DNA from: Caulobacter sp.
GTDB taxonomy: Bacteria > Pseudomonadota > Alphaproteobacteria > Caulobacterales > Caulobacteraceae
NCBI GenBank assembly: GCA_030680355.1
Contig: JAUXVF010000022.1
Span: forward strand, 186,001 to 250,000
Reading direction: 5' to 3'
DNA: 64,000 nt
Shown: positions 1 to 7,947 of the stretch, piece by piece
Position numbering within the stretch: position 1 is the stretch's first letter
Layout of the letters: each line of letters starts with the position of its first letter
The notes under the pieces: generated by a model
The model's database searches: none
Seen by the model: the letters and a program-made list of their open reading frames with translations, nothing else
What the model was told of the DNA's origin: nothing
Made by a program: the position numbers and the translations under genes

Positions 1-79
1 TCGCCTGGACGATCAGGGCCAGGGGCAGCATGCCGCTGCCGCCGATACCGCAGAAGAAATAGGGTCTGTCCTGATTCAT
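1..79 (-). CDS. Mur ligase (Mpl/MurC-type), N-terminal fragment
   Basis: Only the first 26 codons are inside the window; the gene runs off the left edge. The start is the ATG read from 79 to 77. The peptide begins [17 protein letters not shown]. The GIGGSGM segment is the glycine-rich loop that opens the N-terminal Rossmann domain of MurC and Mpl ligases, which add L-Ala or recycled tripeptide to UDP-MurNAc. It is divergent from an LD-carboxypeptidase, the enzyme that makes the tripeptide Mpl reuses, so Mpl (cell-wall recycling) is a sensible guess. MurC itself cannot be excluded from so short a fragment. Confidence 0.7.
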   Translation of the reverse strand, partial: MNQDRPYFFCGIGGSGMLPLALIVQA

Positions 80-138
80 CCCCGGGAAATATACGGTTGG
101 GGTCAGGGTGACAAACCGCCCGGCGGGTCGGAGCGAAG

Positions 139-975
139 ATGGGCAGGCAGGTCAGGATCGGGGTCGTGGCGCCGTCCGGCCGCGTGGACCCCGCCGTGCC
201 GGCCGAGGTCCAGGCCCTGGCCGCCCGACTCTATCCGGCCGGCGAGGTCGAGATCGTCTTCGATCCCCAGTGTTTCCTGTCCCATGGCCATTTCGCCGGC
301 GATGACGCCGCCCGGGTCGAGGGTTTCCTGCGCATCGCCAATGACCCCGGCTATGACGCCGTCTGGTTCGGCCGCGGCGGCTACGGCGCCTGCCGCCCGG
401 CCGAGGCCATTCTGGCCGGCCTGACCGACGCGGCCCGGAGCAAGACCTATCTCGGCTACAGCGACGCCGGTTTCCTGCTGGCCGGTCTCTACGCCCGCGG
501 TATCGGCCGCGCCGTCCACGGTCCCGTGCCGCATGAGATCCGCCGGGCCGGCGGCGCGGCGGCCGTGACCCGGGCCCTGGCCTTCCTGGTCGACAGCGAC
601 CCCGCCACGCTGGAACCGGCCTGCAAGCCGGGTGTGAAGACGGCGGCCTTCAACATCACCGTGCTCAGCCAGCTCCTCGGCACGGCTCTGGAGCCGGACC
701 TGACCGATCACGTCCTGATGCTCGAGGAGGTCGCCGAGTACATGTACCGGATCGACCGGTCGCTGTTTCACATCACCAGCAACCCGGGCGTTCGGCGAAT
801 CGCCGGCCTGCGGCTGGGCCGGTGCAGCGACATCCCGCCCAACGATCCCGACTTCGGCCTGGGCGAGGAAGAGGTCGCTCGCCACTGGTGCGGGCGGGCC
901 GGTATCCCGTATCTGGGCCGGGCCGACATCGGCCACGACGCCGACAACAAGGTCGTGCCCTTCGGCCCTATGTGA
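139..975 (+). CDS. LD-carboxypeptidase, peptidase family S66
   Basis: 278 residues, the usual size for muramoyltetrapeptide LD-carboxypeptidases (LdcA), which remove the terminal D-Ala from the cytoplasmic tetrapeptide during peptidoglycan recycling. The N-terminal GVVAPSG motif, the WFGRGGYGA segment and the nucleophile block [11 protein letters not shown] (Ser in GYSD) fit family S66. The Glu/His relay would be provided by LMLEEVAEY and the C-terminal [11 protein letters not shown]. There is no signal peptide, consistent with a cytoplasmic enzyme. The start ATG follows GGAGCGAAG. Its last 8 bases overlap the end of the convergent PEP-mutase-like gene. The Mur ligase fragment is immediately divergent, giving a plausible two-gene recycling locus. 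Confidence 0.9.
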   Translation: MGRQVRIGVVAPSGRVDPAVPAEVQALAARLYPAGEVEIVFDPQCFLSHGHFAGDDAARVEGFLRIANDPGYDAVWFGRGGYGACRPAEAILAGLTDAARSKTYLGYSDAGFLLAGLYARGIGRAVHGPVPHEIRRAGGAAAVTRALAFLVDSDPATLEPACKPGVKTAAFNITVLSQLLGTALEPDLTDHVLMLEEVAEYMYRIDRSLFHITSNPGVRRIAGLRLGRCSDIPPNDPDFGLGEEEVARHWCGRAGIPYLGRADIGHDADNKVVPFGPM

Positions 976-1768
976 ACAGCGTGTTGTAGTCGAAGGCGTC
1001 TCCGCCGGCGGCGTAGAGGGCGTCGGACTCTCCGGTCGCCAGATAGTGGCTGACCGTCTCCTTCAGCGCCGCGAGGGCCGCCCGCGCCGGTCCGGTCGCC
1101 GAGGAGAGGCGACGCGCGCCGAGGGCCTGCAGCGCGGAGGCGTCAGGCAGGCCCGGCTTTGCCATCACATTCAGGGGCAGGCCGGCCTCGTCGGCCAGGG
1201 CGCGGATATCGCCGTCGGCTGCGACGCCGGGCGCGAACAGGCCGTCGGCGCCGGCGTCGCGGTAGAGGGCCGCGCGGCGCAGGGCCTCGGCCAGGGCCGC
1301 CTCGTCCGCGACCAGTTTTTTCAGCCAGACGTCGGTGCGGGCGTTGATGAACAGGGCCACCCCGGCCCGGTCGGCGGCCTTGCGCCCGGCTTCGATCTTG
1401 CGGGCCAGCCGCTCGGGCGGGTCGCGGTTGTCCTCGATATTGATGCCCACCGCCCCGGCGTCGATGATCCGGGTGATGGTCTCGCCGACCGCGGCGGGGT
1501 CGTCGGCGTAGCCGCCCTCGCAGTCGCAGGACAGCGGGATGGACACCGCCCGGGCGATGTCGCGCACCGTGGCGACCAGCAGCTCGACCGGCAGGTGATG
1601 ACCGTCGGCATAGCCGTGGCTCCAGCAGACCGCGGCGCTGGACGTGGCCACGGCCTTCGCCCCCAGGGTCTCAATGACGCGGCAACTGCCGGCGTCCCAG
1701 CCGTTGGCCAGGATCAGAAGCTCTGGGCCTGCATGCAGGCGGCGGAAGGCTGTCGCGTGATCGGTCAT
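968..1768 (-). CDS. Isocitrate lyase/PEP mutase superfamily protein
   Basis: 266 residues with the TIM-barrel layout of the PEP-mutase/2-methylisocitrate-lyase superfamily: LANGWDAGSCRVIE near the N terminus, the metal/substrate segment SCDCEGGYADDP around residue 85, GINIEDN around residue 115, and INARTDVW around residue 140. Members cleave or rearrange C-C or C-P bonds of oxaloacetate-like acids. The KKCGH signature of true isocitrate lyases is absent, so this belongs to the large set of oxaloacetate-decarboxylase/PEP-mutase-like proteins without a fixed substrate. It is monocistronic, and its end overlaps the LD-carboxypeptidase tail by 8 bases. Confidence 0.85.
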   Translation of the reverse strand: MTDHATAFRRLHAGPELLILANGWDAGSCRVIETLGAKAVATSSAAVCWSHGYADGHHLPVELLVATVRDIARAVSIPLSCDCEGGYADDPAAVGETITRIIDAGAVGINIEDNRDPPERLARKIEAGRKAADRAGVALFINARTDVWLKKLVADEAALAEALRRAALYRDAGADGLFAPGVAADGDIRALADEAGLPLNVMAKPGLPDASALQALGARRLSSATGPARAALAALKETVSHYLATGESDALYAAGGDAFDYNTLFT

Positions 1769-1828
1769 GCCGGGAATCTAGCCGGAGACCGGCGTTCCGT
1801 CAGCCCCGCGGGCGGCGGAATCGGGACA

Positions 1829-2115
1829 TCAATGGCCGGCGGAGCCTTCATAGACGCCCGGCGCCAGGCGCTCGTCCTCGTCGCCAACGGCGGTGGCGGC
1901 GACAAAGCGGCGGTCGCAGTAGGGGCAGTCGACCCAGCCGGCGCCGCCCATCTCCAGCCAGACGCGCGGATGGCCAAGCGCGCCGCCCTCGCCTTCGCAG
2001 GCGATGCGGTGGGAGCGGACGATGACTGTCTCGGGCGGCGGGAAGAGGGCGGCCTCCGGCGGCGTGGCGGTGGGGGTCTTTCCCCGGCTGGTTTTGGTCG
2101 AAACCTTGCGCGCCA
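1829..2115 (-). CDS. zf-CHCC zinc-finger domain protein
   Basis: A 95-residue protein. Its C-terminal half has the C-H-C-C zinc pattern (IACEGEGGALGHPRVWL then WVDCPYCDRRF) of the zf-CHCC family, which includes the NDUFS6 subunit of complex I and short bacterial homologues. The N-terminal 30 residues are Lys/Pro-rich and probably disordered. I prefer the ATG at 2115 because TAGG sits 6 bases upstream; an ATG at 2122 would add two residues with no room for a ribosome-binding site. A role in respiratory-complex assembly is inference from the family. It stands alone, divergent from the ABC ATPase. Confidence 0.75.
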
Positions 2116-2217
2116 TTGTCATCCTACCCTGAATGCGTCGCCCCGGCCTTGGCGCGGCGGCGTGTGACGCATACCTATGCGAGGCCCCGCCGGGGCGTCA
2201 ATTGATCGAAAGCCCGC

Positions 2218-3180
2218 ATGGACCTGCCGCAATACGCCATCGAGGCCTCTGGCCTTGTGAAGACCTACGCCGCCACCAAGACCACGGCGGCCAAGACCGC
2301 CCTCAACGGCATTGACCTGAAAATCCCGCGCGGATCGATTTTCGGCCTGCTGGGCCCCAATGGCGCGGGCAAGTCGACCTTCATCAACATCCTCGCCGGA
2401 CTGACCACCAAGACCGCCGGCACGGTGAAGATCTGGGGCCGCGACATCGACCAGCGTCCGCGTGACGCCCGCGCCGCCATCGGCGTGGTGCCCCAGGAGC
2501 TGGCCGCCGACGTCTTCTTCACCCCCCGCGAGTCGCTGGAGACCCAGGCCGGCATGTACGGCGTGCCGAAGAGGGAACGCCGCACCAATGCGCTGCTCGA
2601 GGCCATGGGCCTGACCGACAAGGCCGAGGCCTATGTCCGCCAGCTGTCGGGCGGCATGAAGCGGCGGCTGATGGTGGCCAAGGCCATGGTCCACAACCCG
2701 CCGGTGCTGATCCTCGACGAGCCCACCGCCGGGGTCGACGTCGAGCTGCGCCGCCAGCTCTGGAACTACGTCCTGGAACTGAACCGCCAGGGTGTGACCA
2801 TCGTCCTGACCACCCACTATCTGGAAGAGGCGCAGGAGCTCTGCGATCGCATCGCCATCATCAACCGCGGCGAGGTGGTCGCCTGCGAGCCGACCGAAAG
2901 CCTGCTGCGCCGCCTCGACACCCGCAATGTCGTGGTCACGCCGGAAGAACCGGTCTCCGCCGCGCCCAATCTCAAGGGCTTCGAGACCCGGCTGCGCAAC
3001 GGCGGCGCCTTTTCGGTCACCTACAAGACCGGCCAGTCCAGCGTCGAACAGGTGCTGGCGGCGGTGCGGGCCAGCGGCCTGCATATCAAGGACATCGCCA
3101 CCGAGGACCCCGATCTGGAGGACGTCTTCCTGTCCCTCACCTACGGCGCGGCCGATGCGGCGGACCCGACCCGGGACTAG
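2218..3180 (+). CDS. ABC transporter ATP-binding protein (YadG/CcmA-like)
   Basis: 320 residues with a complete nucleotide-binding domain: Walker A GPNGAGKST (around residue 47), signature LSGGM (around 141), Walker B VLILDEPTAGVD (around 160) and the switch His in TTHYLEEA. After the ATPase core, a C-terminal stretch of about 90 residues resembles the extension of drug/ABC-2-type exporters such as YadG. No permease gene is adjacent on either side, so the membrane partner must be encoded elsewhere. The substrate is unknown. The next gene, rubredoxin, is convergent. Confidence 0.9.
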   Translation: MDLPQYAIEASGLVKTYAATKTTAAKTALNGIDLKIPRGSIFGLLGPNGAGKSTFINILAGLTTKTAGTVKIWGRDIDQRPRDARAAIGVVPQELAADVFFTPRESLETQAGMYGVPKRERRTNALLEAMGLTDKAEAYVRQLSGGMKRRLMVAKAMVHNPPVLILDEPTAGVDVELRRQLWNYVLELNRQGVTIVLTTHYLEEAQELCDRIAIINRGEVVACEPTESLLRRLDTRNVVVTPEEPVSAAPNLKGFETRLRNGGAFSVTYKTGQSSVEQVLAAVRASGLHIKDIATEDPDLEDVFLSLTYGAADAADPTRD

Positions 3181-3189
3181 GGGCCGGAC

Positions 3190-3372
3190 CTATAGCTCGA
3201 TCATGTCGAAGTCAGCCTTTGGCGTGCCGCAGAGGGGGCAGACCCAGTCCGCCGACACGTCGGCCCACCGCGTGCCGGGGGCCAGGCCCTCGCCGGGATC
3301 GCCCTCGGCTTCGTCATAGAGAAACCCGCAGGTGCGGCACTGCCAGGTCTTGTAGGGCGGGGCGTCGGCCAT
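3190..3372 (-). CDS. Rubredoxin
   Basis: 60 residues. The four iron ligands appear as QCRTCGFLYD (C12, C15) and WVCPLCGT (C45, C48), the classic mononuclear Fe(SCys)4 rubredoxin pattern, so it is a small cytoplasmic electron carrier. The start at 3372 has AAGGG 6 bases upstream. An in-frame ATG at 3378 overlaps the TGA of the preceding tetR gene (ATGA), so translation is probably coupled. Co-transcription with tetR, and divergence from a P450, suggests it may carry electrons for an inducible oxygenase, though rubredoxins more often serve AlkB. The real partner is not established. Confidence 0.93.
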   Translation of the reverse strand: MADAPPYKTWQCRTCGFLYDEAEGDPGEGLAPGTRWADVSADWVCPLCGTPKADFDMIEL

Positions 3373-3374
3373 GG

Positions 3375-4022
3375 TCATCCCTTCGCGGGCGCGACCACGG
3401 CGAAGCTGAGTCGCAGGGTCGCAAGGCTGGTGGTGCGGATAGGCTCCAGATCCATGTCCGGATCGATCAGGCACTGGATCGACAGGCCGAGCAACAGACT
3501 GCCGACCATCAGGGCCGCCGCGTCGGCGTCCATCTCGCGGCGAATCGCACCCTCGGCCTGGCCGCGCTCGACCATGGCCTCCAGCCGGCGCTCGATGCGT
3601 TCGTGCGAGGCGGCGAAGGCCGTCCGCAGAACCGACAGATCGGCGACGGCGCCGGCCAGCAGCATGAAATAGGCCCGCCCCTCGCCCTTCAGGGCCAGAT
3701 TGCGCAGGTAGAGGTCGACATAGGTCAGGACCGCCTCGAGACCCGGCATCCCGTCCACGCCGCAGGCGTCCAGCGCCTCGTCCTGCCTGGCGTGCAGATG
3801 GGCGATCAGCGCCTCGATCAGCCCCTGTTTTGAGCCGAACTTCTGGGTCGCCAGACCCCGGCTGTAGCCGGCCTTCGCGCCGATTGCGTCGAGGGTGGCG
3901 GCAGTGACGCCCCGCTCGGCGATGACCTGGGTCGCCGCGCTCAACAGGCCGCGTTCAGACTGGTCGCGGCGTTCCGCCTGGGTCTGCCGGAGTTGAGGGG
4001 CGAGGGTCGCGGGCCGGGTCAT
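3375..4022 (-). CDS. TetR/AcrR family transcriptional regulator
   Basis: 215 residues. The N-terminal helix-turn-helix of TetR proteins is clear: LLSAATQVIAERGVTAATLD, then AKAGYSRGLATQKFGSKQGL, ending about residue 70. The remaining helical domain would bind a ligand. It is divergent from the cytochrome P450 and overlaps the rubredoxin start, so it most likely represses both and is released by the P450 substrate or a related lipophilic molecule. That is inference from layout; the ligand is unknown. Confidence 0.9.
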   Translation of the reverse strand: MTRPATLAPQLRQTQAERRDQSERGLLSAATQVIAERGVTAATLDAIGAKAGYSRGLATQKFGSKQGLIEALIAHLHARQDEALDACGVDGMPGLEAVLTYVDLYLRNLALKGEGRAYFMLLAGAVADLSVLRTAFAASHERIERRLEAMVERGQAEGAIRREMDADAAALMVGSLLLGLSIQCLIDPDMDLEPIRTTSLATLRLSFAVVAPAKG

Positions 4023-4123
4023 GTCATTCTGTAACTTACTTGTTGGCCGTATATCAAGAGAGGTGCTAGCACTCGATGGAGCCGCAGGGACAGGCGGCGG
4101 ATGGAGCGATCAGGAGCCAGGCG
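4023..4123. promoter_or_regulatory. Divergent tetR / P450 promoter region with small inverted repeats
   Basis: This 101-base gap must hold both promoters. GTAACTTAC at 4031-4039 is an exact 9-base inverted repeat (GTAA-C-TTAC), and CTTG (4039-4042) and CAAG (4055-4058) flank a second weaker dyad. On the minus strand, TTGATA (4057-4052) could serve as a -35 element for tetR, with very little leader before its ATG. A TetR operator here is likely by context, but its exact position is a guess. Confidence 0.45.
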
Positions 4124-5395
4124 ATGATGATTCCCCAGGACGTGGCCAACACCATTGTCGATCCCAAGGCCTATGCCGACGGGACCCGCATCGACGACGC
4201 CTTCCGCTGGCTGCGGTCCAACGCGCCGCTGGCCAGGGCCCAGCCCGAGGGCTTCGATCCCTTCTGGGTGGTCACCCGTTTCGCCGACATCCAGGCGGTC
4301 GAGAAACAGAACGAGCTGTTCCACAACGGCGACCTGGCCACGGTGGCCACGCCGATAGAAATGGACAAGAAGGTGCGCGAGATGACCGGCGGCTCGCCGC
4401 ATCTGGTCCGCTCCCTGGTCCAGATGGATAACCCCGACCACATGAACTACCGGCGCCTGACCCAGGCCTGGTTCCTGCCGCAGAATATCCGCGGCCTTGA
4501 GGCACGCGTCCGCGAGATCGCCCGCGGTTTCGTCGACCGGATGGCGGCCAAGGGTGACCGTTGCGACTTCGCCCGCGACGTCGCCTTCCTCTATCCGCTG
4601 CATGTGATCATGGAGGTGCTCGGCGTTCCGGAGATTGACGAACCGCGCATGCTCAAGCTCACCCAGGAGCTGTTCGGCAGCGCCGATCCGGAGCTGAACC
4701 GCGGCGGGGCGGTCACCGATCCTGATGTCGGACTGGCCAACCTTCAGGCCACGATCACCGACTTCATGACCTATTTCAACGCCATGACCGAGAACCGCCG
4801 GGCCAATCCCCGCCAGGACCTGGCCAGCGTCATCGCCAACGGCCAGATCGAGGGTAAACCGCTCGGCCACCTGGAGGCGATGAGCTACTATATCATCGCC
4901 GCCACGGCCGGCCACGACACCACCTCCGGCACCACCGCCGGCGCCCTGTGGGCCCTGGCCGAGAACCCCGACCAGTTCCGCAAGTTGAAGGACAATCCCG
5001 GCCTGATCCCCGGTCTGGTCGAGGAGTCGATCCGCTGGGAGACCCCGGTCAAACATTTCATGCGCAGCGCCACCGCCGATGCGGAACTGGCCGGCCAGAC
5101 GATCGCCAAGGGCGACTGGATGATGCTCTGCTATCCGTCCGGCAACCGTGACGAGGCGGTGTTCACCGATCCCTACAAATTCGACATCGAGCGCACGCCC
5201 AACAAGCACGTGGCCTTCGGCTACGGCGCCCATGTCTGTATCGGCCAGCATCTGGCGCGCATGGAAATGCGGGTGCTGTGGGAGGAACTGCTGCCGCGTC
5301 TGGAGAGCGTCGCACTCGATGGCCAGCCCAGGCGGATGGAGGCCAGTTTCGTCTGTGGTCCCAAGACGGTGCCGATCCGCTTCAGGATGACCTGA
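4124..5395 (+). CDS. Cytochrome P450
   Basis: 423 residues from the ATG at 4124, chosen because AGGAG lies 7 bases upstream; an ATG at 4076 has no such site. P450 hallmarks are present: I-helix oxygen-activating motif AGHDTTS, the K-helix ExxR in EESIRW, and the heme loop FGYGAHVCIGQHLAR with Cys372 as thiolate ligand. The soluble form without a membrane anchor is the bacterial class that takes electrons from a small iron-sulfur protein. Overall texture is closest to the CYP107/108/125/142-like soluble group that hydroxylates terpenoids, sterols or alkyl chains; the substrate cannot be read from sequence. TetR and rubredoxin genes are divergent from it. Confidence 0.95.
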   Translation: MMIPQDVANTIVDPKAYADGTRIDDAFRWLRSNAPLARAQPEGFDPFWVVTRFADIQAVEKQNELFHNGDLATVATPIEMDKKVREMTGGSPHLVRSLVQMDNPDHMNYRRLTQAWFLPQNIRGLEARVREIARGFVDRMAAKGDRCDFARDVAFLYPLHVIMEVLGVPEIDEPRMLKLTQELFGSADPELNRGGAVTDPDVGLANLQATITDFMTYFNAMTENRRANPRQDLASVIANGQIEGKPLGHLEAMSYYIIAATAGHDTTSGTTAGALWALAENPDQFRKLKDNPGLIPGLVEESIRWETPVKHFMRSATADAELAGQTIAKGDWMMLCYPSGNRDEAVFTDPYKFDIERTPNKHVAFGYGAHVCIGQHLARMEMRVLWEELLPRLESVALDGQPRRMEASFVCGPKTVPIRFRMT

Positions 5396-5473
5396 CGGCC
5401 GTCGCCAGGCGCCGGTTTGCCAGGCCGCCCCGGCGCGCTACCCTGACCGCGGACCGGCGATGAGGGCGGAACG

Positions 5474-6793
5474 ATGCTGGAGCGCCTCTTCAAACTGAAG
5501 GACCACGGCACCGCCTTGCGCACCGAGGTGGTGGCCGGGATCACCACCTTCCTGACCATGGCCTATATCGTGCTGGTCAACCCGACCATCCTGGCCGACG
5601 CCGGGATGCCGGCGGCCGGGGCGGCGGCGGCGACTTGCCTGGCGGCGGCCTTCGGCTCGATCATGATGGGGCTGTTCGCCAACTACCCCATCGCCCTGGC
5701 CCCCGGCATGGGGCTCAACGCCTATTTCACCTACACCGTGGTCCAGGGCATGGGCCTGCCCTGGCAGACGGCGCTCGGCTGCGTCTTTCTGTCGGGCGTC
5801 GCCTTCCTGATCCTGACCGTCTCGGGGGTGCGAAAGCTGATCGTCGGGGCCATCCCGCCGTCGCTCTACGCGGCCATCGCCGCCGGCATCGGCCTGTTCA
5901 TCGCCTTCATCGGGCTCAAGAGCGTGGGCGTCATCGTCGCCCATCCGGCGACCACGGTGACGCTGGGCAGCCTGTCCAGCCCGGCGGCCCTGCTGACCTT
6001 GTTCGGCCTGGCCCTGACCGGGGTGCTGCTGGCCTGGCGCGTCCGGGCGGCGATGCTGATCGGCATCCTGACCACCACCGCCCTGGCCTGGGCGATCGGA
6101 GCCGTGGCCTGGACGCCGGGCGACTACAGCCTCGAGGCCCTGACCGCGACGGCCTTCCGCCTCGATGTGCCCGCCGCCCTCGGCATCGGCGGCAAGGGCC
6201 TGACCCTGGCGCTGATCGAGATCATCGTCGTCTTCCTGTTCGTCGACCTGTTCGACAATGTCGGCACCTTGGTGGCAGTGACCAAACGCGCCGGCCTGGT
6301 GCAGCCGGACGGGAGCATCCCCAGGCTCAACCGCATCCTGCTGACCGACTCGGCGGCGACCATCGTCGGCTCGATGGCCGGGACCACCACCACGGTCAGC
6401 TATATCGAGAGCGCCGCGGGCGTCGCCGCGGGCGGCCGCACCGGCCTGACCGCCGTGGTCGTCGGCCTGCTGTTTCTGGTCGCCCTGGTCTTCGCCCCCT
6501 TCGCTTCGGCCATTCCCGCGGCGGCCACGGCGCCGGCCCTGATCCTGGTCGGCGCCCTGATGATGGCCCCGCTGGCCGACAATGACTGGACCGATCCGCT
6601 GGTGGCCATTCCAGGGTTCCTGACCCTGATCGCCATTCCGCTGACCTTCTCCATCGCCAACGGCCTGGCCTTCGGCATCATCGCCTGCGCGGTGCTGAAA
6701 CTGGGTCGGGGACAGGCGACGGCGGCGGATTGGCCGCTGCTTGGCCTGGCGGCCCTGTTCATCGCCCGATTTATCTGGCTGTCAGCGGGCTAG
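5474..6793 (+). CDS. NCS2/AzgA-type purine permease
   Basis: 439 residues with about a dozen hydrophobic segments. The N-terminal RTEVVAGITTFLTMAYI and NPTILADAGMP are the signature of the AzgA/PbuG branch of nucleobase-cation symporters, which take up hypoxanthine, guanine or adenine. ALAPGMGLNAYFTY and the later LFDNVGTLV and GTTTTVSYIESA blocks are the substrate-binding helices of that group. The ATG follows GGGCGGA. No purine-degradation gene is adjacent and no purine riboswitch was recognised in the 80-base gap upstream. Confidence 0.92.
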   Translation: MLERLFKLKDHGTALRTEVVAGITTFLTMAYIVLVNPTILADAGMPAAGAAAATCLAAAFGSIMMGLFANYPIALAPGMGLNAYFTYTVVQGMGLPWQTALGCVFLSGVAFLILTVSGVRKLIVGAIPPSLYAAIAAGIGLFIAFIGLKSVGVIVAHPATTVTLGSLSSPAALLTLFGLALTGVLLAWRVRAAMLIGILTTTALAWAIGAVAWTPGDYSLEALTATAFRLDVPAALGIGGKGLTLALIEIIVVFLFVDLFDNVGTLVAVTKRAGLVQPDGSIPRLNRILLTDSAATIVGSMAGTTTTVSYIESAAGVAAGGRTGLTAVVVGLLFLVALVFAPFASAIPAAATAPALILVGALMMAPLADNDWTDPLVAIPGFLTLIAIPLTFSIANGLAFGIIACAVLKLGRGQATAADWPLLGLAALFIARFIWLSAG

Positions 6794-6839
6794 CGCAGCC
6801 CGCTGCTTTCGGCTATTGACCCGCCTCCGCCAGCGATAC

Positions 6840-6916
6840 GCACCCGTAGCTCAGCTGGATAGAGCGTTGCCCTCCGAAGGCAAAGGTCACACGTTCGAAT
6901 CGTGTCGGGTGCGCCA
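6840..6916 (+). tRNA. tRNA-Arg (anticodon CCG)
   Basis: A 77-base cloverleaf with encoded CCA. The acceptor stem pairs GCACCCG (6840-6846) with CGGGTGC (6906-6912), followed by discriminator G and CCA. The D arm carries AGCTCAGCTGGATAGAGC. The anticodon stem TTGCC/GGCAA encloses CTCCGAA, giving anticodon CCG for the CGG codon that is frequent in this GC-rich genome. The T loop is GTTCGAATC. No structural defect is seen. Confidence 0.97.
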
Positions 6917-6994
6917 ATCGTCCTTGGCTGGCGGAGTTTCAAGCCTTTTCCCGCCTCGCAGGCCGCCGGCCGTGCGTCGGAACGCCGTCGCCGG

Positions 6995-7099
6995 CTAGTA
7001 GACCAGCTTCAGCCCGGCCAGGGCCGCCGCGGCGGTCAGGAAGGCGATGATGGCTACGATTTCATAGGTCTTGAACAGCGGCCCGTTCGGTGAACGCAT
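6995..7099 (-). CDS. Small single-pass membrane peptide, 34 aa
   Basis: A short reading frame between tRNA-Arg and modA. The ATG at 7099 has AAGGGA 5 bases upstream. The 34-residue product begins MRSPNGPLFKTYEIVAII and continues through an Ala/Leu-rich stretch to GLKLVY, giving one clean transmembrane helix (about residues 13-30) with basic residues near both ends. The strong ribosome-binding site and amphipathic-free helix argue for a real gene. I do not recognise the family. It is divergent from modA, and no function is proposed. Confidence 0.6.
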   Translation of the reverse strand: MRSPNGPLFKTYEIVAIIAFLTAAAALAGLKLVY

Positions 7100-7176
7100 G
7101 GGTCTTCCCTTGTCCCGTTTCGATCCAGTCGTCAGGATTGGCCGCAAGGCGCGGGCCATGACCCCGGAGGGATTCG

Positions 7177-7947
7177 ATGCGGGACAGACGGGCCTTCCTG
7201 GTCGGCGCGGCCAGTCTGGCGGCGCAGGCCTGCGCGCCGACCGGGCCGGGGCTGACAGTGTTCGCGGCCGCCTCGCTGCAGGAGGCGCTGACGGCCGCCG
7301 GCGGGGCCTGGACAGCGGACGGGCGGGCGCCGGCGACCCTCAGTTTCGGCGCCTCGTCGGCCATGGCCCGCCAGATCGCCGAGGGCGCGCCGGCCGACGT
7401 TTTCATATCGGCCGACGAGGACTGGATGGACTGGCTGGCCGGCCGGGGCCGGATCGTCGCGGCCAGCCGGCGGGACCTGCTGTCCAACCAGCTGGTGCTG
7501 ATCGCGCCGGCGTCGGCGTCGGTGGCGTTGACGATCGGGCCGGACATGCCCCTTGGCCAGGCGCTCGGCGATGGGCGGCTGGCCATGGCCGATCCCGACG
7601 CCGTGCCGGCCGGCCGCTACGCCCGGGCCGCCCTGACCCGGCTGAAGGTCTGGCCACAGGTCGCCGGGCGGTTGCTGCCGGCGGAGAATGTGCGGGCCGC
7701 CCTGGCCTATGTGGCGCGCGGCGAAGCGCCGCTGGGCGTGGTCTACGCCACCGACGCCCTGGCCGAGCCGGCGGTAAGGGTGGTCGGTCGGTTTCCCGCC
7801 TGGACGCATCCGCCGATCGTCTATCCCGGCGCGGTCGTGACCGGCGCGCGAGATCCGGCGGCCGGCGCCTTTCTGAATTTCCTGGGTGGTCCGCGAGCGA
7901 TGGCGGTGTTCAGGCGCTACGGCTTTTCCGCGGTGGCGGGCGGCTAG
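7177..7947 (+). CDS. modA: Molybdate-binding periplasmic protein ModA
   Basis: 256 residues of the bacterial type-II solute-binding fold. LTVFAAASLQEAL begins the mature domain. FGASSAMARQIAEGAPADVFISADEDWMDWL and the later MADPDAVPAGRYAR are hallmarks of ModA molybdate/tungstate receptors. The N terminus has a twin-arginine motif (RRAFLVG) and a Cys at about residue 19 after LAAQA, so it may be a Tat-exported lipoprotein. modB and modC, normally downstream, are absent; the next gene is convergent and shares its stop codon site (CTAG, 7944-7947). Confidence 0.9.
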   Translation: MRDRRAFLVGAASLAAQACAPTGPGLTVFAAASLQEALTAAGGAWTADGRAPATLSFGASSAMARQIAEGAPADVFISADEDWMDWLAGRGRIVAASRRDLLSNQLVLIAPASASVALTIGPDMPLGQALGDGRLAMADPDAVPAGRYARAALTRLKVWPQVAGRLLPAENVRAALAYVARGEAPLGVVYATDALAEPAVRVVGRFPAWTHPPIVYPGAVVTGARDPAAGAFLNFLGGPRAMAVFRRYGFSAVAGG

